A stretch of DNA of 64,000 nucleotides from Hofstenia miamia (taxonomy: Eukaryota; Xenacoelomorpha; Acoela), in the NCBI GenBank assembly GCA_004352715.1, contig SCFE01000065.1, forward strand, positions 1,590,680 through 1,654,679, read 5' to 3'. Position numbers and translations under genes: made by a program. This document shows positions 1-10,968 of this stretch, piece after piece (position 1 is the stretch's first letter; every line of letters begins with the position of its first letter). The notes beneath the pieces were generated by a model that was not told the DNA's origin, made no database searches, and saw nothing but the letters and a program-made list of their open reading frames with translations.

Positions 1-47
1 ATATATATATATATATATATATGTATATGTAGGTATGTATGTATGCA
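1..47. repeat. (AT)n microsatellite, decaying into ATGT repeats
   Basis: Pure AT dinucleotides for about 22 bases, then interrupted TATG units. It lies at the left edge of the window, so its true length is unknown. Confidence 0.9.
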
Positions 48-194
48 CAATGAATATAAAATTAGGTTTTAAGAGCTAGAAGTGACATTGTAATTCAATT
101 GGGATTGAGAACAAGCCTTGAATTTATTCTGAAGCTCCCAAAAGTAAATTCACCTCACAAATCCAACTTGCACGGATTCGCAAATATTTGAATA

Positions 195-668
195 TTTACA
201 AAACATGTTAGATAAAATTATAGGCCAATCTCAACGACGCATCGTTTTACTAAACTATTTGGAAAAACACTGCACAAATACAAATCAACCAACACCTTTA
301 CAAGTGATGAAATTATTTCAATTACTGAAAAATGATTTCAAGTAAATCTCAATTTTTATCCAGTTGCATAGAATTTTGAAATTTTAGAAATTGAATTTAA
401 AAATTACGAATTTCATCAAAATAATTCAATTAAGTTACTTATGAGTTTTATCATTCACTCAGTCTTTATTTGACCGGTTTTAGACTAGTTCAAGTCGGCC
501 GGTCCTAAAATACTGACCCGACTCGAAACGACCTGTGCCGGTCTAACCGGTGTTGGTCACACCGGTTCATCCGACCGATTTACACCTATGCTTTAGCTTG
601 CCGGTCCATATACCAAAAGTGATATGTTCCGTTCCTTTTTGAGTAGCTCACGAGATTTCAGCTTTACT
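195..668 (+). repeat. 474-bp segment duplicated exactly at 13,675-14,148
   Basis: Read side by side, this segment matches 13,675-14,148 base for base at a constant offset of 13,480. This copy ends at a single N (669) and the other begins just after a single N (13,674), which is how an unmerged contig overlap looks. It contains a cluster of CCGGT words. Confidence 0.85.
471..612. repeat. Cluster of CCGGT/ACCGG words
   Basis: About ten copies of CCGGT, CCGACC or their complements sit in roughly 140 bases of otherwise AT-rich sequence. It ends near TTTACACCTATG, whose complement CATAGGTGTAAA resembles a hAT-type terminus. It is probably one end of a non-autonomous DNA element; the partner end was not located. 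Confidence 0.45.
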
Positions 669-669
669 N

Positions 670-700
<31 letters not shown>
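670..700. repeat. (AT)n microsatellite at contig join
   Basis: Uninterrupted AT dinucleotides directly after the single N at 669, so this contig begins inside a microsatellite. Confidence 0.9.
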
Positions 701-703
<3 letters not shown>

Positions 704-1156
704 TTTGTTCCATGAGTCCCTACGTTTCAATTTACTACTGCACTTAATCAATAATATAAACAGACATTATCATTAATATAATCAATACATCTATATTTAA
801 CAAACAAAAACTAACATCAATAAGTAATTCAAGTACAATGACTAATCGTAAGGGTTGACTTGCAACCCATCAATATCAACGCAAAGTTGTAGTTGACGAA
901 AAGTACGTGCATGTATCTTTGGAAGAGATTCCATTTTATAAAGTTAGCAAAAGCATTGCGAATTGCCTGTTTCAGATCCTGAGTTGATCTTGCTTTTTCA
1001 GCCAGTACACTTTTCTTTATGATGCCCCAAAGAGCGTTATCACATGAAATTAAATCCGGTGACCGAGCAGGCCATGGGATGGGCCCGAACTTCCCTACCC
1101 ACCGGTTGGGGAAATTGTCATTCAGAAATTGTCGGGTGATGTGGGCAGTGTGGGGT
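701..1156 (-). mobile_element. Mariner/IS630-like DNA transposon remnant, 3' part
   Basis: The minus strand carries the C-terminal part of a DDE transposase, followed by about 130 bases of 3' flank running to the (AT)n tract. The sequence just inside the tract (CAGTTTGTTCCATGAGTCCC) could be a terminal inverted repeat. The other half is lost in the adjacent gap. Confidence 0.6.
829..1156 (-). pseudogene. Transposase C-terminal fragment (IS630/Tc1/mariner type)
   Basis: Reading from the gap edge downwards, the minus strand is open for about 108 codons to a TGA at 829-831. Visible motifs are HITRQFLNDNFPNRWVG, then GPIPWPARSPDL, CDNALWG and a basic tail. The WPARSPDL...D...LWG block is the region of the third catalytic acidic residue in mariner-like transposases, and the D of CDNALWG is still present. 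The usual L-T-P-L-D spacing is altered to L-I-S-C-D, so it is divergent or decaying. The N-terminal half lies in the gap, so whether it is intact cannot be judged. Confidence 0.65.
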
Positions 1157-2156
1157 NNNNNNNNNNNNNNNNNNNNNNNNNNNNNNNNNNNNNNNNNNNN
1201 NNNNNNNNNNNNNNNNNNNNNNNNNNNNNNNNNNNNNNNNNNNNNNNNNNNNNNNNNNNNNNNNNNNNNNNNNNNNNNNNNNNNNNNNNNNNNNNNNNNN
1301 NNNNNNNNNNNNNNNNNNNNNNNNNNNNNNNNNNNNNNNNNNNNNNNNNNNNNNNNNNNNNNNNNNNNNNNNNNNNNNNNNNNNNNNNNNNNNNNNNNNN
1401 NNNNNNNNNNNNNNNNNNNNNNNNNNNNNNNNNNNNNNNNNNNNNNNNNNNNNNNNNNNNNNNNNNNNNNNNNNNNNNNNNNNNNNNNNNNNNNNNNNNN
1501 NNNNNNNNNNNNNNNNNNNNNNNNNNNNNNNNNNNNNNNNNNNNNNNNNNNNNNNNNNNNNNNNNNNNNNNNNNNNNNNNNNNNNNNNNNNNNNNNNNNN
1601 NNNNNNNNNNNNNNNNNNNNNNNNNNNNNNNNNNNNNNNNNNNNNNNNNNNNNNNNNNNNNNNNNNNNNNNNNNNNNNNNNNNNNNNNNNNNNNNNNNNN
1701 NNNNNNNNNNNNNNNNNNNNNNNNNNNNNNNNNNNNNNNNNNNNNNNNNNNNNNNNNNNNNNNNNNNNNNNNNNNNNNNNNNNNNNNNNNNNNNNNNNNN
1801 NNNNNNNNNNNNNNNNNNNNNNNNNNNNNNNNNNNNNNNNNNNNNNNNNNNNNNNNNNNNNNNNNNNNNNNNNNNNNNNNNNNNNNNNNNNNNNNNNNNN
1901 NNNNNNNNNNNNNNNNNNNNNNNNNNNNNNNNNNNNNNNNNNNNNNNNNNNNNNNNNNNNNNNNNNNNNNNNNNNNNNNNNNNNNNNNNNNNNNNNNNNN
2001 NNNNNNNNNNNNNNNNNNNNNNNNNNNNNNNNNNNNNNNNNNNNNNNNNNNNNNNNNNNNNNNNNNNNNNNNNNNNNNNNNNNNNNNNNNNNNNNNNNNN
2101 NNNNNNNNNNNNNNNNNNNNNNNNNNNNNNNNNNNNNNNNNNNNNNNNNNNNNNNN
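1157..2156. other. Assembly gap, exactly 1000 N
   Basis: A run of 1000 N, a conventional gap of unknown size. It separates a mariner-like remnant from a LINE. Open frames spanning it are artefacts. Confidence 0.99.
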
Positions 2157-2564
2157 ATCGTTATGGAAAGTTATGAGTATGCCATCGTTGCCCTCCAGGA
2201 AACAAAACTATGAGAGTCCGATGTCACAATATCGTATGAAATTGATGCTTATCACATCTTTCGATATGATCGTGATTTAACCGTATTTGAAGAATCTGGT
2301 GGCGGAGGGCTTATCACATATGTTAGTAAATCGTGGTGCCAAATCAAACCTAATATTATATCTGCGATGTCTGTTCCTGATCTTGAAATTCTAGTTATTA
2401 ATTGTCGACCTACATTCTTGCCTTCTGATGACACATCAGTTATTATTGCCAATGTTTATTGCAGACCTCAACGAAATAAGCGTGCTTGCGAAGGATTGTT
2501 AAGGAAAATGTTAGCTGATGTCATTAAACAATATCCGAAAGCGTATTTGGTTATTGATTGGTGA
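2157..2564 (+). pseudogene. LINE AP-endonuclease domain remnant
   Basis: One frame runs from the gap edge to the TGA at 2,562 with a single internal stop at 2,211. It contains IVALQETKL, matching the catalytic E-T of APE-type LINE endonucleases, then RYDRDLTVFEESGGGGLITY, then VYCRPQ. It ends at LVIDW, immediately before the GD-N motif, which continues in the next frame (IGDANQ) after a one-base shift near 2,550. A start and the first catalytic strand would lie in the gap. Confidence 0.7.
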
Positions 2565-3444
2565 TGCTAATCAACGTCAAATAACTTTTTGTGAGTCTAT
2601 AGGACTACATAATTGTGTTACGAAAGCTACATACATGCCGAATCGATCACAATTGGATATTGCATATTTGTCTAACGGGTCGTTTTATAAATCTGAATTG
2701 GCGGCAACGTTGGGAAGAGCAAATATCCAATATCATCTGAGTGCTCTCCTACATCCGCTTCTGAATAGTTATGATAAGCCGCGACATGCTGTAAGTAAAA
2801 GTACTCAGATATCCATCAACCAAGACCAACTTCAATGTGCCCTTGAAACTACGGACTTGACTGTTTTCTATAACGATGTCAGCAATGTGAGTAGCTTAGT
2901 TGAATCTGTTGAAGGATACATTGCATTCTTGCTCGAACAATGTAAGCAACCTTGTAATGGCAACCATAAAAATTTCCTTTGTCGCATAACTAATAATAAT
3001 GAGCATAGAAATCTCGTTAAGCTTAAGCAGCAAGCTATAAAAGGGAGAAATGCTCCTGAACAAAATATGATCCAACAGAGAATAAACAGCATGGTTTACA
3101 AACATCGTCACGAAGCTATTCAATCAATGACAAAACAAGATATTTACGCGGAGATGAAAAAGAGAACGAAAAGTAAAACCAACAAAGTCGTATTAAATAA
3201 AGACGATGCCGATGCTCTTAATGTGTTTTTTACGCGGTTTAATGAGTACCAATCGAAAGATGAACAATACCTCCCACTGAGTGCTAGCGATAATATTTTT
3301 GTTCCGACTATTTCTGCTGAAACTGTTGAAGGGGTCTTCAAAGCCATTGACTGTTCTAAATCTCCTGGCCCTGGGGATATTCCACCATGGGTATACAAAA
3401 AATTTATCAGAGAGATGGCTCTGCCATATAGCTGGATTTTCTAA
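2518..3444 (+). pseudogene. LINE endonuclease end and start of reverse transcriptase
   Basis: An open stretch of 308 codons begins in the shifted frame with IGDANQRQ, the GD-N motif of the endonuclease. It carries SQLDIAYLS, a version of the usual LD...S strand, then a charged linker of about 150 residues. It ends in the N-terminal RT motif SKSPGPGDIPPWVYKK. The ATG at 2,518 is fortuitous, since homology is continuous with the upstream frame. The frame fails at 3,442 although the match continues in another frame. Confidence 0.75.
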
Positions 3445-4084
3445 CGTAGCCTACAGGATATGCAGTATCCAGAAAAATATAAGCATGCATAGGTTACTCC
3501 GGTTCCCAAAGATAATACAGCAAGTATGAATAACATGAAGAAATTTGACCAATTACAGTAACCTCTATTGCAGCGAGGTCGCTTGATAGAATAGGGCTTC
3601 AACAATATATAAGTAGTCTTTCTGATTTGGAGGATGTTAATCAATTTGCATATAAGACTGGAAGGTCAACTACCGATGCTCTGATTTGTACAATACATTT
3701 TATTGCCAGCTTAATAGATAAAAGATTAGTTGCTGTGAAGGGATTTTTCATAGTTCGGTATTTAACACCGTGCTGCAAAATAATCTGTTGAACCATATTA
3801 GACCACATTCACCTTGGCTTTCGGCATTGTTGCCTAGCTACATGGATGGTTGGAAACAAGCAGTTAGGGTCTCGGACAACAGAATTTCAAAAGAAATTGA
3901 AATTATGGTGGCTATACCTCAAGGTGGCCCAATGAGAGGACCACTATTTACAAAGAATACGAATGAAATAAACATTGAATCGATTAGTGTTTCCCCTGAT
4001 CTTAGAAACATTGGAAAATATTCGGACGACACAAGACTTCTTCACGTTATTAGTGCTGATCAAATTGAAAATGATTTTCAATGA
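3445..4084 (+). pseudogene. LINE reverse transcriptase core, multiply frameshifted
   Basis: Short pieces in different frames give VNQFAYKTGRSTTDALICT near 3,640-3,700. From 3,770 a longer piece gives NLLNHIRPHSPWL, AIPQGGPMRGPLFT and KYSDDTRLL. The QGGP and YSDDT boxes are RT motifs 4 and 5; the catalytic YADD reads YSDD. The ATG at 3,770 lies inside the domain and is not a start. Confidence 0.75.
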
Positions 4085-4114
4085 TATCATACCGCAGTAG
4101 CTACGCTGATACGT

Positions 4115-4900
4115 TTGTCGGAAGATAAAAACTTAATTCTTAACCCCACCCAATCACAGGAAATTGCCTTTTTTATTAATCACAGCACTAACGACTTTTT
4201 CACAGCTGTTGGTAAACAACATATTGTTGCCAGCGGGGAAGTAGTTCCACAGAAATCATTCGTTATGTACCTTGGTTTGATCATTGAGTCAACGTTAACC
4301 TGGGAGAGACATGTTAACTCTATTGTTGCCAGAATTAATTATATTACTAAATCCCTTACCTTCTTGGTTACATTTATGGACCATAATACGAAAGAATTCA
4401 TCTTTAAAACGTACATCGCTTCAGTTGTTTTATATGTCTGCGAAGTATGGGTTCTTGGACTTGAAAAAAGACTTTTTCTAAACTCAGAAAATGCATCAAG
4501 TTTTTCGCTGTTGTTGCACATGTTGACCATATGTACTTAATAAATATGATGAATCATTTATTCTATACAAGATTCGAAAAAACAGTTTTAAAAATTCAAG
4601 GTGACGTGAAGCATCCAATGTATCATAAGTTCCAAGAAATACGCCTAGCGCGAACCGGCACTTGGTATCCCTTCCTCCAGCTCGCACTGAGTTATATAAA
4701 AGGACATTTTAGCACGCAGCCTGCAAATATTTGTTTGATGGCACTTACCCATCTTTTCTATGATAAACGTTGTTTGTGTGTAGTATTCCTATTTATTGTA
4801 TACTAGTGTTGAAGTCTTTAAGAAGAAACTAAAGCATTATTTATTTAGAGAGCAATTTCATTCGATTATTGTTTAGTATTGTAAATAGCGCATTTGAGTT
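4115..4900 (+). pseudogene. LINE RT thumb and C-terminal region
   Basis: Open from about 4,091 to 4,540 with LNPTQSQ, YLGLIIESTLTWERHVN and KTYIASVVLYVCEVWV, the typical post-catalytic LINE blocks. After the stop at 4,538 the similarity resumes in another frame and ends with SVEVFKKKLKHYLFREQF near 4,807-4,860, the usual closing helix of such polyproteins. Confidence 0.7.
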
Positions 4901-4960
4901 TTTTGTATAAAAAGTTATGCGCTTTATAAGAATATACATTTATTTATTATTTATTATATA

Positions 4961-6330
4961 CAGTACAGGAATAAAAGCGTTACAAATAAAAATAAATAAA
5001 TAATTCTATTGCGCTACAAGCATTACATAAAATTGGTGCAAGAGCTAATGTTATTTGTTCCCACGCAGTCATTTATGAATGAGATTTAATGGATTCTTAC
5101 AAATTGTATTAAGTTAAGTGGAAAGGGGATAATATAAATGCCAAACGGACACCACTAACTCAAAATTAGACTGATTCGATATAATTGCATTGTCAACTGT
5201 GACAAATCCGTCGAATAAACAATAAAATTCCAAAAGTGCAACGAAACTTGCACAGACTAATTATGTTCTCCTGCGAAAGCCTGAACTAAATTGTGCTTCG
5301 ATAGTGGAATATGGAAATATTTTCAAGGTTGCTTCAAGTCAGACAGTTTCATAATTACCAATTGATTTCATGATGAGGAACTTTGAATTGAAAGAACTAA
5401 TTCGATCTACACCAACCCATTCTTGGGCAAAAATGGACTAAATCGTGTATTCCGGTGCTGTTGTGAAATTTTAATCTTGAAATCACACTAAATTCCTTAA
5501 AATTGACGGTGGTGTGAGCCGAGATTTCACGTTTATTTGAAAAATATTTTAAATTTTTCAAAATAGTTTTGTCAAAAAATATATTGGAGGAAATTCATGA
5601 TAAGAGGTACTTAAGAACTTTCCTACCTGCAGCCTTAAAATATATTAACTATATATATATATATATATATAAATGATATTTTGCTAAGACTTAGCATATA
5701 ATTATCTTACAAACGTATTAGACCGCATTAATAAAAATTTAATCCTCATTTTGACGACATGTATTGCAAGGGCAGACGATATAATGGGTGCAAGAATCTT
5801 CAATCGTATAATTTGCTTTGAAAAGCTTCCAAAAATTTTTTTTAAATTGCGATTTACATCGTTTGGTGCACTAAGAAGATTAATAGAGGTTTTCAAATGA
5901 ATGAAATTTGCTAGTGGAACCACATGATGGAAAAATACTGAAATGTCTTCGATTTTCTACAAATCTTGCTTTCAAAGATAATGTGATTTGAACTTCATAA
6001 ATTTGAACGACGTACAGTCTTAAAGTATACTAAGTTATAGATTTGAAAATCAAATTTATTGTTTAAGAGCTTATTAAAAAGAAAAAGATCAAAAAGTTGA
6101 AGTTTAAAAAAGATAGGCAAAATATTTAATAGAATTAAGCGGGACTTGAAATTTTCTTGTTGTATAATTCAAAGAGAACCTCTTCTTTGAAATCAATGAA
6201 TTACAGAGATTCTTTTATATTTTGAAGTTAGTATTGAATGGTATAATTCTTATGATAGAAATAAAATACTTGCTACATGATTTCAATCTGATTGTAAATG
6301 AGTGCAGTTTTGACCTATTATCTTTATATC
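4961..6330. other. No gene seen; AT-rich non-coding
   Basis: About 1.4 kb with no splice-compatible exon, no tRNA-like cloverleaf and no clear repeat, apart from a short (AT)n tract at 5,650-5,671. The 73-codon minus-strand frame at 5,702-5,923 shows no recognisable motif. Confidence 0.5.
5650..5671. repeat. (AT)n microsatellite
   Basis: About eleven perfect AT units. Confidence 0.9.
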
Positions 6331-6604
6331 ATCATCAAATAGATGTGGCATTGTATCAATACATTAATCAGGTAAATCATTAATAAAGGAAATAAAAAGT
6401 AAAGGTTCACGTACAAATCCCTGTGGTACATCACTAGTAAGTGGAAACAATTCAGATTTCGTGTTGGTTACAATATCCAGTTGAGTTTTATTTAATAATC
6501 ATGATGCAATTAAATTTAGAAAATTACGTGGAACATTTAATTTGCTTAGCTTTTCTAAAAGGAGTGCATGTGGAACTTTATCGAAAGCTTTACTATGGTC
6601 AAGA
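6331..6604 (-). mobile_element. LINE reverse transcriptase fragment, antisense
   Basis: On the minus strand, starting next to the (AT)n tract, the sequence reads DHSKAFDKVPHALLLEKL, then after a stop SDVPQGFV.EPLLF..FINDLPD, then LFDDDIK. These are RT blocks 3 (SKAFD.VPH), 4 (QG...PLLF..NDLP) and 5 (FADD, here FDDD) in the right order and spacing. Internal stops and substitutions make it a dead fragment. The 5' end is at the microsatellite at 6,605. Confidence 0.75.
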
Positions 6605-6638
6605 TATATATATATATATATACACTATATATATGTAT

Positions 6639-6673
<35 letters not shown>
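6605..6673. repeat. (AT)n microsatellite with ATGT interruptions
   Basis: Long AT dinucleotide tract broken by TATGTATG units. The open frame running through it encodes only a Y/I repeat and is not a gene. Confidence 0.9.
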
Positions 6674-7576
6674 CTTCGTGACAGTCTATTTAACTACGTT
6701 TTTTAGTTTTTCTAACAATGTTATTAACAGAATAAATAGTCGGAAAGTATAGAAATATATGATTTATTTTATTCTATAATCAATATAATTTTACCATAAA
6801 TTTCAGTAGTTTGACATTTATAAAAAATTATGATTTAAAGCGAATAAATGGTTCTAAAAATTTAAAATTTATTTTAGAAATTCATAGTTTACTTTTGATT
6901 AGCTAAATTTGTTTATTTAACAGTAAGCTTATATATCGTCACATCATTGACCTATGAATTAAAATTTCAAATAGTTTATTAGTGTAATAAGGAAGATATT
7001 GAGTAATTCTTAAATTTTGCTGTTATTCAATCCCTCCATTTTTCATGTTCAATTTAGTAAAAGATTTTAATTTCTTGCTGTATTTGAAAGCATTTGGCCT
7101 TGAAGAAATATTACTTATTTTGCTAATGAACAATTTAATGAAAATGCCTAAATTATTATTGTTCTCAATGACATTTCCGTATTTTTAGGTGTTACATGTA
7201 GGCGCCAAATTCAAGGTCATTGGTGTAAAAGCAACATTTTGTAATAATGTCAGATGTAAAATAAAATTTCAAAAACCCTAAATCTTACATTGTTAAAAAA
7301 ACATTAACTTTTTTGCAATGCAATGTTGGCATTCGTTTGCCAAGACTACTAATGAGAATAGGTTGGGAGAGATTTTAGTATGCATTAATTCGTATTTATA
7401 ATATTTTAGTATTTCAATGCATTTCTGTTTAGCATGGTGCATTGTATTTAGTCTCAATAGTTTTGGTGCCCGTGGTATCCCATGCCAGTTCCATGAAAAA
7501 TTCTGGTTTCATGTGGTCCTATGGCATAACTTATATTTTGTTCAAAAATAGCTAAATTTTATGAATAACTTTTTAA

Positions 7577-7711
7577 AGGCCGTGTTCAAGTTTCTCCACT
7601 TAGTGTTCCAATCGCACATTAGTCCCAACATCACTGGACTACTTAGCCCTAGTAATTCCCTTGGAACACAATGGTACTACAGAACACTAACACAGAACTG
7701 TGAACAGGCCC
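7577..7711. mobile_element. Small MITE-like element with GGCC-TGTTCA ends
   Basis: The left end GGCCGTGTTCAAGTTTC is an imperfect inverted match of the right end, whose complement reads GGCCTGTTCACAGTTCTG. Inside, AGTGTTC words recur in both orientations near the ends. The 62-codon frame at 7,561-7,749 runs through it and is not credible as a gene. No target-site duplication was recognised. Confidence 0.45.
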
Positions 7712-8174
7712 GCCTACCGCAGGACAGGTCCAGATTCGACTTTAAATAATTTGTATCCCTGAAATTATGTTGCATACAAACTTGAAAATATGTTTTGAAC
7801 AAAAATCTTTTATCTTTTGCAAAAATAAAAAACATCAAGTAATCTTCAATCAGTTAGTCGCTATAAATTTACTTAAAATGACTTAATTTCTAGTTTTTGA
7901 ATCGTATATGCAAATATTATAACCTTTTATTTGCCTTAATTTAAAAAGAAGAAATTGTACATGTACCTATGTATTCTTTGATAAAATTTTCACATCATTA
8001 TTTCTTTCTCAACTGGGCTGTTTGATTAAGTGGTTTTGGGTAATGGTAGCTAAATTTCAAGCTAATTTTACCCTTGCTTAATTTTCATTGCCTTGCAGGT
8101 AATACATCTACAATAAAAACATGTAGAAATTGCTACCAAGTAACAATTATCGCATATAAACATTTTTCGGATTA

Positions 8175-8374
8175 TTAACTCTTTCACTGCGAAATTCGAC
8201 TTCAGTCCACATCTCTCCTGTTTTTTTCTAATAAAATGTCCAAAATCTGGTGTAATTCCATGTAATTCAGTATAATAAAGTGTTTTTTAAGAAAAAATTG
8301 ATTTTCATTTTTTGTGTCAAAATGACATTTTTTAAGAATTTCTGAAAATTCATGAAACGCAGTGAAAGGGTTAA
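8175..8374. mobile_element. 200-bp piggyBac-type MITE with TTAA ends
   Basis: The element begins TTAACTCTTTCACTGCG and ends CGCAGTGAAAGGGTTAA, inverted repeats of about 15 bases with one mismatch and TTAA at each outer edge. A TTAA target site with a short inverted repeat beginning with C is characteristic of piggyBac-superfamily non-autonomous elements. No coding capacity. Confidence 0.7.
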
Positions 8375-8867
8375 CTACTAATTTTGAGGGCCTGCACTAG
8401 ACATGAAAATCATTGAAATCATGGAAATTACTTTAAATATACCCACTAAAAATAAAAGTGCTGCAAAATGTGTACTTCATTATTCTAACAATAGCATTGA
8501 TGAAAAGAAATTACTTTCTTCACTGTGGTTTATTGCTCTATGTCTTGTAAAAGTAAATTACAAGATTCATTAATTTGATGAAATTTAATTTAGAATCAAA
8601 AGAGAACGCTAATTATTGTTTCGGCCGATTTTGGAAAAAATACTGGATTATGTTTACAATACGTATTGAAGATATGAATTGTACAGACATTAACAAAAAA
8701 TGTCTAACACAATATTCTATGCAGGAAATTACTTTGATTTGTATATATTATTTATTTTTTGGCAAACTGACAACATAAACACTTTTAGTTTGAATTTGTG
8801 TAAATTCCGTTAGAAAATATTTGAATTAGTTATGCAAAGTTTGTTATATGTACAAATTTTTATTAAC

Positions 8868-8891
8868 ATATACATATATATATATATATAA
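8868..8891. repeat. (AT)n microsatellite
   Basis: About ten AT units after ACAT. Confidence 0.85.
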
Positions 8892-9975
8892 ATTCTTTGC
8901 AAAATGTAATTTTTTCACGTTTACCCCAATCAACCACAATGCTCTAAGATGTATTATTGTAAAAGTGAGTTGAGGTAAAATGCAGTGGAGTCTATCAACG
9001 GTTGCCCCAGTGTGTGTAGTCACATTGTATTTTAAAAAATTGTATTAAAACTCTTCAATTAACAAACGCAACTTGTCCAACAATCTTAGTGTCATGTTAA
9101 ATAACTATATGGTGCAAATAAAAATCCTGCAAGATTATTAAAATTTATATTGAAGTTTGCAACAAATATATAATTAGCTTCTATGTCATAATTAAATTAT
9201 ATTTATTTAAGGAACTTGGCCATATTTTGGAAGCACCTTCTAGCATTAAAAATTATACCCTATTTCAACGAGCATTAAATTTAAGTAAAAAAGTCCACAT
9301 TTTGAAAATTTTTTAGCCAAGCCTGATAAGAAATATTGAAACCTTTTGGACCCGCTCATGCAAGGATGAAGATTTGTCCAAAAACTTATTATTGTGCCTG
9401 AAGTACATTCAAATAGAATTTTTTTTCAATGAAAAATCTGTTCTTTGTAAAAGGGTCCAAATTCATGCCATTCCTAGTATTCAGATAATGGAGCGCTCTA
9501 ATGTCCATTGGAATAACAACTACCTTTAAATATTTTGTTTTCTGGAAAAAAACTGTTTGGGACAGAGCCAGGTCTTGAATTGAAGTTGAAAAAGATATAG
9601 GAGACACTTTCATATTTTGTGGTGATTTCAGATTTTAAATATCTTCCTTAGTACGTTAGTTATAAGTGCTTAAATATTGCTAAGCTGTTGTAAAAAATGT
9701 AAAATGAGGAATTTTAATGGTCAAATCCACGCAAACAATGAGAGTTGCATCGGTGTAGAACAACACAAAATTTTGTATTTTAGAAAAAAATTAAAAAATA
9801 ATTACGAAAATCTAAGTTTTTTGTAACTTTGCGTCCATTGTTCCCTTAAAGGTATTATTATTTTCATGATTGGAAATACTCAAATTTAGTTTTTTTTGAC
9901 TGAATTGATTAGTAATAACAAGGTATCGCTTAGTTGTGTTTGTACAAAATTGAATGAAGCTGTATTATTATTATG

Positions 9976-9978
<3 letters not shown>

Positions 9979-10013
<35 letters not shown>
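9979..10013. repeat. (AT)n microsatellite
   Basis: About seventeen perfect AT units. Confidence 0.9.
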
Positions 10014-10015
<2 letters not shown>

Positions 10016-10174
10016 CTTCAAATGGTATGTGTGTATTTGGAAACTAAATTTCAATGGTTTTAATGAATTAACAATCACAATTAATTTAAGATTCCACGGT
10101 TGGCTTTGATCGAATAAAGAATGAAAATCCGTATACCACCTAGATTCAACCGAATATGCTGCGCATCTAATAAA

Positions 10175-10360
10175 TTAATTATATTGTTGTAATTTCCCTA
10201 TATATTTATTAACACCGCACCTGATTTTGAACAAATGAGTAATTTGAATTTTAAATGTTTTTATATAGCTTTCTGCGAGTGAAATTTTAGAATCAAGTTC
10301 ATTATATATTAAATAAATTTTATTGAAGCTTTCTTTAAAGCTATCCTTTAAATACATCAT
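10175..10360 (-). CDS. Possible coiled-coil exon next to the B-box exon
   Basis: A minus-strand open stretch of 61 codons, YLKDSFKESFNKIYL...NELDSKISLAESYIKTF..., has hydrophobic residues at roughly heptad spacing and many K/E. This would fit the coiled coil that follows the B-box in TRIM-type proteins. It lies about 400 bases downstream, in the sense of transcription, of the B-box exon at 10,770-10,968. The exon limits are uncertain and the ATG at 10,360 may be internal. It could equally be chance. Confidence 0.3.
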   Translation of the reverse strand: MMYLKDSFKESFNKIYLIYNELDSKISLAESYIKTFKIQITHLFKIRCGVNKYIGKLQQYN

Positions 10361-10769
10361 ATTTTGTAATACATAATGAATTCATAAAGCGTCTAATACT
10401 ATAGAATAGTGCTAAATTATTGCTTGTATAATTACATAACATTTTTGATGGTTTCATTAAGCAATGTTTTAGCATTATAATATATAGAAATGTACAGCAC
10501 ACAAATATGGGAGTCTATCCTGTACACAACATATTACATTAGTAATTTTACCGCATTGGAAAAATCTAGTTATATTGCATAGTTTTCAAAATGGTTTCAT
10601 GAAATAATATTTTAAATTTAGGGTTTACCTTACTAAGAGGACCAAAAATTTTTAGCATAACAATTGTTGTGTTTTTCAATATAAGTTAATTACACCAATT
10701 TTAAGCTATTGCTCAAATTAATAAAAACCCGGAAATATATCGTTTTCTATGATTTCAGCTCATTAATTC

Positions 10770-10968
10770 TCAAATGTATTCTTTCAATGATATGATATCA
10801 GAAATGTCTGTTAGCAAACCTTCTTTTCTTTCTTCAATTGTTTGCTTGTCGTGATGATCATGTGATGTAAGTGTGCAGCTGACGCACAGCATCTTTTTGC
10901 AGGTGGCTTCATTGCAATAATACTCTAGTCTTTGATTATGGTCTTTACAATATGCTATTGGCATATTA
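10770..10968 (-). CDS. B-box zinc-finger exon of a TRIM-like protein
   Basis: On the minus strand a pyrimidine-rich tract ending CTAAG (acceptor AG at 10,969-10,970) leads into NMPIAYCKDHNQRLEYYC, then CKKMLCVSC and HDHH. The C-x2-H, C, C, C-x2-C, H-x2-H ligand series is that of a type 2 B-box, a zinc-binding module found between RING and coiled coil in TRIM proteins and also in RING-less relatives. The frame continues with EERKEGLLTDISDIISLKEYI to a stop at 10,770. The real exon may end earlier at a GT (KEG codons) or the stop may be genuine. No RING exon was found, so it may be a partial or lost gene. It is antisense to the ion-channel gene. Confidence 0.6.

Larger units (their letters stand above)
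2157..4960 (+). mobile_element. Decayed non-LTR retrotransposon (LINE), 5'-truncated by gap
   Basis: In order on the plus strand there is an AP-type endonuclease remnant, a linker, a reverse transcriptase spread over several frames, and a LINE-type C-terminal tail (VFKKKLKHYLF). It ends in an A/T-rich tail of TTTATT units near 4,940-4,960. Recognisable RT signposts are KSPGPGDIP, QFAYKTGRSTTDALI, IPQGGP, YSDDT in place of the canonical YADD, and YLGLIIESTLTWERHVN. Reading frame is lost at least near 2,550, 3,445-3,770, 4,085 and 4,540, so it is inactive. The overall type resembles CR1/jockey-like LINEs, but the clade cannot be fixed by eye. Confidence 0.85.

Noticed and set aside
1019-2280. 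Long open frames across the first gap
   Set aside because: They are made of N; only a few codons on each side are real and belong to unrelated elements.
6441-6752. 103-codon plus-strand frame
   Set aside because: Antisense to a LINE RT fragment and continues through an AT microsatellite giving only Y/I repeats.
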